Made by a program: the position numbers and the translations under genes
Notes under the pieces: model-generated
What the model was told of the DNA's origin: nothing
The model's database searches: none
Seen by the model: only the letters and a program-made list of their open reading frames with translations
Assembly (NCBI RefSeq): GCF_046044395.1
Contig: NZ_JBJUSG010000046.1
Coordinates: 1 to 24,016, forward strand
Length of the DNA stretch: 24,016 nucleotides
DNA from: Magnetominusculus dajiuhuensis
GTDB lineage: Bacteria > Nitrospirota > Thermodesulfovibrionia > Thermodesulfovibrionales > Magnetobacteriaceae
Direction: 5' to 3'
Shown: positions 1 to 6,850 of the stretch, in pieces
Layout: each line of letters opens with the position of its first letter
Numbering within the stretch: the first letter of the stretch is position 1

Positions 1-22
1 TTAAAGCACGGGGGCTTTTAAC
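1..22. terminator. Possible hairpin terminator of an upstream gene
   Basis: TTAAAGC and GCTTTTAA form a short inverted repeat around a G-rich loop at the very start of the window. The flanking bases are T/A-rich. The element is cut by the window edge, so neither its direction nor its function can be settled. Confidence 0.3.
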
Positions 23-85
23 TCTTTTCGCTTCTCTATGTCGGTTATAGGGTTAAGGATAAATAATAGTTGATTGCAACAAATA

Positions 86-118
86 ATACTTGACAAAATT
101 AGTATACTATTATAAAAT
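86..118 (+). promoter_or_regulatory. isc operon promoter overlapped by an IscR type 1-like operator
   Basis: TTGACA (90-95) and TAAAAT (113-118) are separated by 17 bases, a strong sigma-70 promoter. The 25 bases at 86-110 agree with the E. coli IscR type 1 consensus (ATASYYGACTRWWWYAGTCRRSTAT, from memory) at 22 positions. The mismatches are at 95, 104 and 105. The box covers the -35 and most of the spacer, as expected for autorepression by [2Fe-2S]-IscR. The predicted transcription start, about 7 bases after the -10, falls on the ATG at 125, so the transcript may be leaderless. Confidence 0.72.
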
Positions 119-124
119 AAAAGT

Positions 125-607
125 ATGTTAAGACTATCTACCAGATGTCAGTACGGGGTGAGGGCGATGTATGAGATAGCCCGCGGGTATCCGGCGATGC
201 CGGTTACGATAAGGGTGATATCTGAGAAACAGGACGTATCGGTGGCCTTTCTGGAGCAGATACTGGGAAAGCTCAGAAAGGCCGGCCTGATAAGGAGCGT
301 AAAAGGGCCTGGGGGCGGCTATATGCTCAAGGCGGCGCCGGAGGAGATTTCCATAGAGGAGATTCTGTTGATACTTGAAGGTCCGATAGCGATTACCGCG
401 TGTGTGACTCAAGAGGCCAAAGAGGATAATAGAGCAGGGGGATGCGTAAAGGCTGACCACTGCGTAATACAGCACCTGTGGAAGGCGTTGGGACGACAGA
501 TTGAGGATTTTTTGAATACGATAACCCTCAGGGACCTCCTTGATGGGAGGCATTTCAGCCCGATTTTGCAGCACGGGGTTGAGGAGCGGGAGGCGGTGTG
601 CCGCTGA
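125..607 (+). CDS. iscR: Rrf2/IscR-family Fe-S responsive transcriptional regulator
   Basis: A 160-residue Rrf2-family winged-helix regulator. The N-terminus (LSTRCQYGVRAMYEIA) and the wing segment (SVKGPGGGYMLKA, about 58-70) are typical of the family. Three cysteines, C93, C107 and C113, sit where IscR carries its [2Fe-2S] ligands. The gap between the first two is longer (CX13CX5C) than E. coli IscR's CX5CX5C. It heads the tusA-like/iscS-like/iscU cluster and follows an IscR-like box, so an IscR role sensing Fe-S status and repressing its own operon is likely. No Shine-Dalgarno sequence precedes ATG 125; the -10 hexamer ends only 6 bases upstream, suggesting leaderless translation. Its 3' end overlaps the next gene by 10 bases. 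Another Rrf2 member such as CymR is possible but less likely given the three cysteines. Confidence 0.88.
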   Translation: MLRLSTRCQYGVRAMYEIARGYPAMPVTIRVISEKQDVSVAFLEQILGKLRKAGLIRSVKGPGGGYMLKAAPEEISIEEILLILEGPIAITACVTQEAKEDNRAGGCVKADHCVIQHLWKALGRQIEDFLNTITLRDLLDGRHFSPILQHGVEEREAVCR

Positions 608-864
608 AATTCGTCGAAAATGTAAAGGCGGACGTCACAAGCGACATAGTCTATATGATGTGCCCGATGCACTTGTTGAAGCTGGAAGAGCACATGAAAG
701 AACTCCACAAGGGTCAGGTGCTTGAGCTGCTCACCGATTATGACGGCGCGCTTGAGGACATACCGGCATGGTGTGACAAGACCGGGAATGACTTTCTGGG
801 GATAGACGAAGAGGATGATTACTATAAAATATATATCAGAAAAGGGGGCACAAATGAACATTAA
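598..864 (+). CDS. TusA/SirA-like sulfur-carrier protein
   Basis: An 88-residue TusA-family protein (compact two-layer alpha/beta sulfurtransferase). The persulfide-carrying cysteine is C22 in MCPMHLLKLEEHM, where the usual CPxP signature reads CPMH. The segments KGQVLELLTDYDGALEDIP and AWC (second cysteine near 59) match the family. It starts at GTG 598 inside the end of iscR, overlapping by 10 bases, and its stop overlaps the start of the iscS-like gene. All three are therefore probably translationally coupled. TusA proteins accept persulfide from cysteine desulfurases and pass it on. Its place between the regulator and the IscS/IscU pair suggests it supplies or relays sulfur for cluster assembly; that specific role is inference. 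Confidence 0.82.
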   Translation: MPLKFVENVKADVTSDIVYMMCPMHLLKLEEHMKELHKGQVLELLTDYDGALEDIPAWCDKTGNDFLGIDEEDDYYKIYIRKGGTNEH

Positions 865-2056
865 ATACTTTGACCACATAGCGTCAAACCCGTTGCTGCC
901 AGAGGTGCTGGAGGCGATGATGCCGTATTTTAAGGAGCAGTTTGGCAATCCGATGAGCATGTACGACCTTGGAATGAACGCGAAACAGGCGATAGACACG
1001 GCGAGGGAACAGGTTGCCGGCCTGATAAACGCAAGGCCGTCGGAGATAATATTCACCTCTTCGGGGGCGGAGAGCAATAACTTCGCGCTCAAAGGGATGG
1101 CCCTTGCCAGACAAGGCGATGGCAAACACCTGATTATATCAAAGGCTGAGCACCATTCAGTGATGAACACTGCCCGTTCGCTCGAAAAACAGGGTTTTGT
1201 TGTCACCTATGTGCCGGTAGATAAGTATGGAATGGTTGACCCTGAGACGGTAAAAAAGTCAATAACGAAAGAGACGACGGTTATTTCTATAACTCTCGCC
1301 AGCTCAGAGGTTGGCACAATTGAGCCGATAAGGGAGATAGCCGCCATTGCGGGGGAGCACAAGATAGGTTTTCACACGGACGCGGTGGCAGCGGTGGGCA
1401 ACATACCCGTGGATGTAAAGGACTTGGGGGTAGATGCGTTGAGCCTGTCAGCGCACCAGTTTTATGGCCCTAAGGGAGCGGCGGCAATGTATCTGAAAAC
1501 GGGGCAGCGAATCCTGCCGCTTATATACGGGGGTATTCAGGAGGGTGGACGGCGCGCGGGGACAGAAAACGTACCGGCGATTGTTGGCATGGGAAAAGCG
1601 GCGGAGCTGGCGGCATTAAACCTCACCGGACGTATGGCCCATGTGCGGCAGTTAAGTGACAGGCTTACAGAGGGGATACTAAAGATAGAAAAAGTACACG
1701 CCACCGGACATCCGACGCAGAGGCTTCCCGGCCTTGCGAGTTTTGTGGTTGAGTACATAGAGGGAGAGGGGATGCTGCTTCTGCTCCTTGCCAAGGGGAT
1801 ATATGCCGCGAGTGGTTCCGCGTGTACATCAAAGGCGCTTAAGGCATCGCCGGTATTGCTGTCAATGGGAGTGCCGACGTCAATGGCCCACGGCTCGATA
1901 GTATTCAGCCTTGGGATAGGGAACACGAAAGAGGACGTAGAATGCTGTGTAGAGGAATTTCCACTGATAGTAAAACGATTAAGAGACATGTCGCCGTTTG
2001 CCAAAGAGGGCTGGGGAGCTATCAAGGCAGAGGACGCCAGTAAGGAGGGTGCATAA
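854..2056 (+). CDS. IscS/NifS-family protein lacking the PLP lysine
   Basis: A 400-residue fold-type I aminotransferase-class protein of the IscS/NifS family. Start ATG 854 is chosen over ATG 815 because GGGGG (844-848) lies just upstream and the family begins near KYFDHIA. With a constant offset of 4 from E. coli IscS numbering, it keeps H100 (H104), D176 (D180), S199, H201 and the sulfur-accepting C324 (C328) in SGSACTSKAL. The Schiff-base lysine K206 is Q202 (codon CAG 1457-1459, motif SAHQFYGPKG). Other PLP contacts are also changed: T76 to A72, N155 to S151 (LASSEVGT) and Q183 to A179 (DAVAAVG). Covalent PLP chemistry therefore looks lost while the Cys loop remains. Archaeoglobus fulgidus IscS, with Asp at this position, is a known lysine-less relative. 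It is followed directly by iscU with no gap. It may be a scaffold or cluster-ligand partner rather than a desulfurase (inference). Confidence 0.9.
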   Translation: MNIKYFDHIASNPLLPEVLEAMMPYFKEQFGNPMSMYDLGMNAKQAIDTAREQVAGLINARPSEIIFTSSGAESNNFALKGMALARQGDGKHLIISKAEHHSVMNTARSLEKQGFVVTYVPVDKYGMVDPETVKKSITKETTVISITLASSEVGTIEPIREIAAIAGEHKIGFHTDAVAAVGNIPVDVKDLGVDALSLSAHQFYGPKGAAAMYLKTGQRILPLIYGGIQEGGRRAGTENVPAIVGMGKAAELAALNLTGRMAHVRQLSDRLTEGILKIEKVHATGHPTQRLPGLASFVVEYIEGEGMLLLLLAKGIYAASGSACTSKALKASPVLLSMGVPTSMAHGSIVFSLGIGNTKEDVECCVEEFPLIVKRLRDMSPFAKEGWGAIKAEDASKEGA

Positions 2057-2431
2057 ATGTATAGCGCGAAACTAATGGATCATTTTACAAATCCAAGAAA
2101 CGTAGGGGAAATAGTGGATGCCGACGGCGTAGGTATGGAAGGCAATCCAACATGTGGCGACACGATGAAGCTGTCTATAAAGGTAAAGGACGACGTGATA
2201 ACAGATGTGAAGTTTCAAACCTTCGGTTGCGGGGCGGCCATAGCTGTATCGAGCATGATAACGGAAATGGCGAAGGGCAAGACACTGGCGGAGGCCCTTT
2301 CAATAACGAAAGAATCTGTGGCAGAGGCGTTAGACGGGCTGCCGCCGCAGAAGATGCACTGCTCAAACCTCGGCGCGGACGCGCTTAGGAAAGCCATAGA
2401 GGACTACAGGTCAAGACAAGCGCAGGGTTGA
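2057..2431 (+). CDS. iscU: Fe-S cluster scaffold IscU
   Basis: A 124-residue IscU-type scaffold on which [2Fe-2S] clusters are built. All ligand positions are present: C33 and D35 in GNPTCGD, C58 in FGCGAAIA, and H101-C102 in KMHCSNL. The HscA-binding motif LPPVK reads LPPQK (95-99). Its ATG follows the iscS-like stop codon without a gap, so the two proteins are probably made in fixed ratio and form an IscS-IscU complex. No hscB, hscA or ferredoxin gene follows; a tRNA promoter begins at its stop codon. The retained Cys in the partner's loop suggests the A. fulgidus type of arrangement, in which an IscS cysteine helps ligate the cluster on IscU (inference). Confidence 0.93.
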   Translation: MYSAKLMDHFTNPRNVGEIVDADGVGMEGNPTCGDTMKLSIKVKDDVITDVKFQTFGCGAAIAVSSMITEMAKGKTLAEALSITKESVAEALDGLPPQKMHCSNLGADALRKAIEDYRSRQAQG

Positions 2432-2456
2432 TTTTTCACGGCGAAAGTGCTATAGT
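2428..2456 (+). promoter_or_regulatory. Sigma-70-type promoter for tRNA-Ser
   Basis: TTGATT (2428-2433), a 17-base spacer and TATAGT (2451-2456) lie 41 bases upstream of the tRNA. The -35 overlaps the iscU stop codon. The predicted start near 2463 would give a 5' leader of about 35 nt to be removed by RNase P. Confidence 0.6.
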
Positions 2457-2497
2457 GTAGATTCGCTGGCAGTGCACAAAGGCACTACGGCGAAAAT

Positions 2498-2586
2498 GGA
2501 GAGGTGGCCGAGCGGTCGAAGGCAGCCGCCTGCTAAGCGGTTGTGGGGGTAATACTCCACCCAGGGTTCGAATCCCTGCCTCTCCG
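2498..2586 (+). tRNA. tRNA-Ser(GCU)
   Basis: An 89-nt class II tRNA. The acceptor stem GGAGAGG (2498-2504) pairs with CCTCTCC (2579-2585), with discriminator G2586. The anticodon loop is CTGCTAA, with a five-pair stem that includes one G-U, giving anticodon GCT, which reads AGC/AGU. A long variable arm (TGTGGGGGTAATACTCCACC region) and the T-loop GGTTCGAATCC are clear. The CCA end is not encoded. Confidence 0.96.
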
Positions 2587-2642
2587 TTTCACTATAAGGT
2601 GCCATAATCGCCACAGACTTCACTCCAGCGCGTTACCAGACT

Positions 2643-3404
2643 TCACGCCAGTGCGTTGGCTATGCGGGCAAACTCATCTATGCTGAGCGTCTCCGGCCTT
2701 CTTGCCGGGTTAATGCCTATGGCGTTCAATATATCGCCTACTCCGGCGTTAAAACCCTTCAAATTGTTGGAGAGCGTCTTTCTGCGCATCGAAAACGCTG
2801 TCCTGACAATCGCAATAAATAACTTCTCATCGGCAACCCGTACCCTTTCCTCCCTTAACATTTTAAACCCTATGACCGCGGAATCCACCTCCGGCGGCGG
2901 CCTGAACAATTCCCTTGAAACGATAAACTTAATCTCAGGGACGCTTACAAGCTGCGACATTATCGAAAGCACCCCGTAGGATTTCCTCCCCGGTGGCGAG
3001 GCAATACGCTCCGCCAGTTCCTTCTGAACCATGAGGGTCATGCCTGTAAGTGTCTCTCTTTCCGCGAACAGCCTGAATATCAGCGGCGTGGTTATATAAT
3101 ACGGTATATTGGCGACCACTTTAAACGTGCCAACTGCCCCATAATCATATCTCAGTGCGTCAGCGTGGACAAGCTCAAGATTTGAGACACCTCTGAAACG
3201 CCCCTTAAGTCTCTCATAGAGGCTTACGTCCAGCTCTATGGCTATGACTTTTTTTGCCCTGTCTATGAGTTTTTCTGTAAGAGAACCCGTGCCAGGGCCA
3301 ATTTCCACTACCACATCGTCAGGGGATACGTCCGCCGCCGCGACGATATCCCCGAGAATTGCGCCATCGTAGAGGAAGTGCTGTCCTAATTTTCTCTTTT
3401 TCAC
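2643..3404 (-). CDS. rsmA: 16S rRNA dimethyladenosine transferase RsmA/KsgA
   Basis: A 253-residue SAM-dependent enzyme that dimethylates two adjacent adenines in the 3'-terminal hairpin of 16S rRNA during late 30S assembly. It shows the N-terminal KRKLGQHFL, SAM motif I VVEIGPGTGSLTE (32-44), the acidic ribose-binding IAIELD, and the catalytic motif NIPYY (99-103). The C-terminal helical domain contains FSMRRKTLSNN. It starts at GTG 3404. A TATAAT -10 candidate lies at 3423-3418 (minus strand), leaving a leader of only about 7 nt. Length is at the short end of the family (usually 260-280). It is convergent with the tRNA gene. Confidence 0.95.
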   Translation of the reverse strand: MKKRKLGQHFLYDGAILGDIVAAADVSPDDVVVEIGPGTGSLTEKLIDRAKKVIAIELDVSLYERLKGRFRGVSNLELVHADALRYDYGAVGTFKVVANIPYYITTPLIFRLFAERETLTGMTLMVQKELAERIASPPGRKSYGVLSIMSQLVSVPEIKFIVSRELFRPPPEVDSAVIGFKMLREERVRVADEKLFIAIVRTAFSMRRKTLSNNLKGFNAGVGDILNAIGINPARRPETLSIDEFARIANALA

Positions 3405-3417
3405 CGGCTTGTCCTGT

Positions 3418-3423
3418 ATTATA
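3418..3423 (-). promoter_or_regulatory. Candidate -10 element of rsmA
   Basis: A perfect TATAAT on the minus strand lies 13 bases from GTG 3404. No good -35 is seen 16-18 bases upstream, so this is a weak call. If real, transcription would start about 7 bases before the start codon. Confidence 0.35.
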
Positions 3424-3535
3424 ATAGATTGTCCGCGCTTATTAACACCTACACCTCCCCAATGTCACGGTAAATTTGTTTTCCTTCATAAGTAAGCGAT
3501 AGTTGCTTAGTTTGTTGCCATCCTTGCCCCTTTCT

Positions 3536-3635
3536 GTCATTCCGGCTTGTCAGGAATCGTCCCTTAAATGGTTGTTTCATGATGATTTTTCCTGTTCTGA
3601 GATATAAGGACAGATTCTGGACAAGCCGGAATGAC
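3536..3635. repeat. Dispersed palindromic repeat, family A, copy 1
   Basis: The arms at 3536-3558 and 3613-3635 are near-perfect inverted copies of one another (core CATTCCGGCTTGTC). They surround an AT-rich centre of about 54 bases. The same arms occur at 10628-10704 with an unrelated centre. This is the main content of the gene-free stretch 3424-3808; it resembles a REP/MITE-like non-coding element. No transposase is seen. Confidence 0.8.
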
Positions 3636-3808
3636 AGCCAAAGAAAAGAATAGTCTGGAAATCATTAAAACTTCCCATGATAACTTGTTTCATTCGTTAG
3701 AACAAAAATACCGTGTCCCCAATGTGCATTCGTTCCCTTGAAATAACCATAGCGACGGGTATATAATACTTACAGGGTTGGGCTCAAAAAATATTTTTAA
3801 AAAGGGCC

Positions 3809-3835
3809 TAAAGTTTCTTAGTATATTGCCGATAA
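3809..3835 (+). promoter_or_regulatory. Sigma-28 (FliA) promoter, perfect consensus
   Basis: TAAAGTTT (3809-3816), an 11-base spacer and GCCGATAA (3828-3835) match the flagellar sigma-28 consensus at every position. It lies about 45 bases upstream of ATG 3880, with AGGAGGAGG between as the ribosome binding site. It places the two following genes in the late flagellar regulon. Confidence 0.92.
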
Positions 3836-3879
3836 GAGAAGTGAACACTTTTAAGATGGCAAGGAGGAGGTAAGTTATT

Positions 3880-4221
3880 ATGGCAATCCAAAATGTTGTT
3901 ACACATCAGGCCCCAGATACAAACGCGGCAGCCTATAAACCCGCTAAGACGCAGCAGCCGCAGCAACCGGGTGGCGGTCAGAACAACGGGGGTACGGTCG
4001 GTGCCGCCGGTACAGAAAACACGCAACAGCCGGCTGCGATTGTTAACATTTCCACAACTGCAAAAGAGGCGGCAAACGCGGCCGCAAAGCAGACTGAAAA
4101 TACTGGTGCAGCAGGGGCAACTGGTGCGGCGCAGAACGTAGGACAGCCGCAGAATACGCCGAACGTGAACCAGCAAAACCCTAAGGGAGTTGAGCAGGCG
4201 TTTTTTAAGTCGGTAGTGTAG
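3880..4221 (+). CDS. Small Q/N/A-rich protein of the FliA regulon
   Basis: A 113-residue low-complexity protein, rich in Gln, Asn, Ala, Gly and Thr, with no signal peptide and no Cys. A short stretch, VNISTTAKEAAN (about 55-66), resembles the 'V.IS..A' segment found in FlaG/FlgM-type flagellar proteins and the VTITSEGKNML segment of the next gene. It has a strong ribosome binding site and sits directly after a perfect sigma-28 promoter, so it is probably a late flagellar accessory or secreted protein. I do not recognise a family; the biased composition makes homology hard to judge. Confidence 0.72.
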   Translation: MAIQNVVTHQAPDTNAAAYKPAKTQQPQQPGGGQNNGGTVGAAGTENTQQPAAIVNISTTAKEAANAAAKQTENTGAAGATGAAQNVGQPQNTPNVNQQNPKGVEQAFFKSVV

Positions 4222-4322
4222 CCGTATCTGATATTGCGTGATAAGGCCTTGACAAGGCAGCGTCAGCGGGGGTACTTGTTAAGGTGTGTAGTAAAACCAG
4301 AGACGTATAAGGAGAATGTAAA

Positions 4323-4874
4323 ATGGAAATCGCAGGGATAGGTGTAAGTGCTCAGACGAATGTCAGCGCTGCCAACACGCAGACTAAGCAGCAGACCTAT
4401 GCTCAACCTGCTTCCCAACAGCAGTCCCAGCAAAACGCCGAAACAACTGCTAAGGCTCCAGTCAGCTCAAGCAATAATGACTCCGTAAGGGTTACTATCA
4501 CGAGCGAGGGAAAGAACATGCTGAACAACTCTCAGCAGAATGTTGCGGCAACTGGAGGGGATACCGCCAACAATCTGGCAAACTTAGCCCAGGGCAACAA
4601 TGCTCAGCAGGGAACCCAGGCAGGGACCCCATCTGAAAAGAGCGCTAAGGACAATAACCAGATTAATCCGCCAGCCCCTCCCGTGAGTAGTCTTTTCAGC
4701 AATTCTGCTTATTATTCCGTGGAGAAAAACGCAAAGGATAATACGCAGAGTGTGGTAGTAAAAATTGTGGATTCAAATGGGAATGTGGTTAGGTCGATAC
4801 CGCCTGAGGATTTGTTAAAGAGCGCGTCGGAACTGAATATCGGACCGAATAATCTTTACCATTCACTGACATAG
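4323..4874 (+). CDS. FlaG-domain flagellar protein
   Basis: A 183-residue protein. The first ~120 residues are Q/N/A/S-rich and disordered-looking. The last ~50 (SVEKNAKDNTQSVVVKIVD, then NVVRSIPPEDLLK) match the FlaG domain, whose hallmark is 'VKIVD..T.EVIR.IPPEE.L'. FlaG proteins influence flagellar filament length, are usually next to fliD/flagellin genes, and are exported or cytoplasmic. AAGGAG lies 9 bases before ATG 4323. It is probably co-transcribed with the preceding gene from the sigma-28 promoter. Its N-terminus is longer than in typical FlaG (100-130 residues). The stop codon lies inside a GC-rich hairpin (4868-4896). Confidence 0.75.
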   Translation: MEIAGIGVSAQTNVSAANTQTKQQTYAQPASQQQSQQNAETTAKAPVSSSNNDSVRVTITSEGKNMLNNSQQNVAATGGDTANNLANLAQGNNAQQGTQAGTPSEKSAKDNNQINPPAPPVSSLFSNSAYYSVEKNAKDNTQSVVVKIVDSNGNVVRSIPPEDLLKSASELNIGPNNLYHSLT

Positions 4875-4896
4875 GGGGAGCGCTCCCCCCTATGTC
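4868..4896 (+). terminator. GC-rich hairpin overlapping the flaG-like stop codon
   Basis: GACATAGGGGGAGC (4868-4881) pairs with GCTCCCCCCTATGTC (4882-4896), with one extra C and almost no loop. The stop TAG 4872-4874 lies in the left arm. No T-run follows, so it may be a 3'-end stabiliser or attenuating structure rather than an intrinsic terminator. It ends the flagellar transcription unit. Confidence 0.5.
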
Positions 4897-5071
4897 GGCG
4901 TGGAAGGCTTGGGTGGAGGTGTGTTGCGTATCATAGACAGATGGCTCACAAATGAGCACAAATGAATGCGGGTTCGGCCTCCCCCGGAACAATTATGTGT
5001 CAGAACAATGGGGCATTTTTACTTTGGCTTGACATGTCAGAACAATTATAGCGACTTCACTAAGGGTTTTC

Positions 5072-5080
5072 TGTTACAAT
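5072..5080 (+). promoter_or_regulatory. Extended -10 promoter candidate of the PAS-GGDEF-EAL gene
   Basis: TGTTACAAT forms an extended -10 (TGn-TACAAT) immediately before ATG 5081. Transcription starting about 7 bases later would begin at the second in-frame ATG (5087). No convincing -35 is seen; TTGACA at 5029-5034 is too far upstream. Confidence 0.4.
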
Positions 5081-6850
5081 ATGGACATGGAAGCTGAGGC
5101 AGATAAACTCTTCAGATTATCAAGTGCCGTTGGAGAAATCCACAGCAGTATTTCTCGTGCTACCGACCATAATGACCTGCTTACAGCAATCCTTGACATT
5201 GTAGGTGCCCTTGTGCTGATACTTGACAAGGATGGGCGCGTGATTTATTTTAATCGTACCTGCGAGGAGATTTCCGGCTATGATTTTGCAGAAATAAAGG
5301 GTAAATGTCTCTGGAATGTCCTCACAAGGGAAGAAGACGCGGAGTCCGCGAGGGTAAATTTTGAAAAGATTTTGAAAGGGAATTATCCAGCCGCCTATGA
5401 GAACTTCTGGAATAGCAAAGACGGTTCAGAGCATTTGATTGCGTGGTCAAACACTGCCTTAGTTGACGAAAAATCTGAGGTAACATATGTGATTGCCACA
5501 GGGATTGACATCACGGAGAGGAAACTCACGGAACAACGCCTTCAGTATCTGTCATACTTCGATTCCCTTACAGACCTGCCAAACAGGACGCTCTTCTATG
5601 ATCGTTTGAGCCATGTGCTGGGACACTCCAGAAGGTATAACCAGATGTTTGCCTTGTTGTTTTTAGACCTTGACGGATTTAAGTTTATCAACAATTCATT
5701 GGGCCACGACATGGGAGACATGCTTTTAAAGATGGCTGCCTCCAGACTGCCTAAATGCGTGAGGGAATCGGACACCGTAGCCCACGCGGGCGCTGACGAA
5801 TTTGTGATAATCCTGCCTCTGTTAGAAAAGGTGCAGGAGGCCTCACTGGTTGCCGAGAAAATACTTGACGCCTTTTCAACCCCGTTTTATCTTGACGTAC
5901 ATGAGTGTTTTATCAGCATGAGCATTGGTATAAGCATCTATCCTGACGACGGAGACGATATAGACGCACTGCTTAAGAACTCGGACGTTGCCATGTATCA
6001 GGCAAAGAACAAGGGCGGCAACACCTATCAGTTTTATAACCCGGAGATGAACACCCGCGCGTTGAGGCGTCTGAAGCTTGAGAATAATTTGCGCAAGGCC
6101 CTTGAGAGAAACGAATTCGTTCTCCACTATCAACCTAAAATAGACCTTAACTCATGGTCGGTATCCGGGGTAGAGGCCCTGATAAGGTGGTTAAATCCAC
6201 AGTTCGGCATGATCTCTCCGGTGGAGTTTGTTCCCTTAGCAGAGGAGACCGGCCTTATAATCGTCATAGGTGAGTGGGTACTCAGAACTGCCTGTGCTCA
6301 GGCTAAACATTGGCAGGACATCGGCCATAAGGGGATTCTTATGTCTGTGAATCTGTCTGCAAGGCAGTTTAAGTCGCAAAATCTTGTCCTGTTAATAGAG
6401 AATATATTAAAGGAAACAGGCCTGTCGCCTGAGTCTCTTGAGCTTGAGCTGACTGAAACTGTAGTCATGGACGACGCGGAGAAGGCTATCAAGATACTGC
6501 GGGAGATAAAAAATATGGGCATACACATAGCCATAGACGATTTTGGAATGGGCTACTCTTCGCTGAGTTATTTAAAGCGTTTTCCTATTGACTGCCTTAA
6601 GATAGACCGGTCATTTGTCAGTGATATAACAACCGACACCGACGACGCGGCAATAGCCACTGCGATTATAGCGATGTCCCACAGCCTGAAATTGAAGGTT
6701 ATAGCCGAGGGAGTGGAAACAGATGGCCAACTGGAGTTTCTGCGCGCCCTTGATTGTGATGAGGCTCAGGGATACCTGTTTTCGAAACCATTGTCTTCTG
6801 AGGATATAAAGGTCTACCTCGCAAGCAAGAAGCTCAAATCGGGCAAGTAA
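5081..6850 (+). CDS. PAS-GGDEF-EAL cyclic-di-GMP protein with degenerate GGDEF
   Basis: A 589-residue soluble protein. A PAS sensor (about 40-145, FNRTCEEISGYDFAEIKG, ending in ATGIDITERK) is followed by a GGDEF domain (about 160-320) and an EAL domain (about 335-580). The active-site loop reads AGADEF (GADEF 237-241) instead of GGDEF. The preceding inhibitory I-site RESD is kept, so cyclase activity is doubtful. EAL is intact: EAL 365-367, then ELTETVV, the AIDDFGMG loop, LKIDRSFV and IAEGVET, all metal and substrate positions of an active c-di-GMP phosphodiesterase. No Shine-Dalgarno precedes ATG 5081 or 5087; an extended -10 abuts the start. Its stop overlaps the next gene's ATG (TAATG). 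It follows flagellar genes, suggesting a motility link (inference). Confidence 0.93.
   Translation: MDMEAEADKLFRLSSAVGEIHSSISRATDHNDLLTAILDIVGALVLILDKDGRVIYFNRTCEEISGYDFAEIKGKCLWNVLTREEDAESARVNFEKILKGNYPAAYENFWNSKDGSEHLIAWSNTALVDEKSEVTYVIATGIDITERKLTEQRLQYLSYFDSLTDLPNRTLFYDRLSHVLGHSRRYNQMFALLFLDLDGFKFINNSLGHDMGDMLLKMAASRLPKCVRESDTVAHAGADEFVIILPLLEKVQEASLVAEKILDAFSTPFYLDVHECFISMSIGISIYPDDGDDIDALLKNSDVAMYQAKNKGGNTYQFYNPEMNTRALRRLKLENNLRKALERNEFVLHYQPKIDLNSWSVSGVEALIRWLNPQFGMISPVEFVPLAEETGLIIVIGEWVLRTACAQAKHWQDIGHKGILMSVNLSARQFKSQNLVLLIENILKETGLSPESLELELTETVVMDDAEKAIKILREIKNMGIHIAIDDFGMGYSSLSYLKRFPIDCLKIDRSFVSDITTDTDDAAIATAIIAMSHSLKLKVIAEGVETDGQLEFLRALDCDEAQGYLFSKPLSSEDIKVYLASKKLKSGK

Noticed and set aside
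815..853. Upstream ATG of the iscS-like gene
   Set aside because: It overlaps the tusA-like gene by 50 bases and adds 13 residues not typical of the family; ATG 854 has a G-rich Shine-Dalgarno.
409..1206. 265-codon open frame on the minus strand
   Set aside because: It lies antisense to iscR, the tusA-like and iscS-like genes, which are clear family members; its translation has no recognisable pattern.
4249..4254. TTGACA between the two flagellar genes as a promoter
   Set aside because: No -10 lies at 16-18 bases, and the hexamer is part of the small palindrome GCCTTGACAAGGC; co-transcription from the sigma-28 promoter is simpler.
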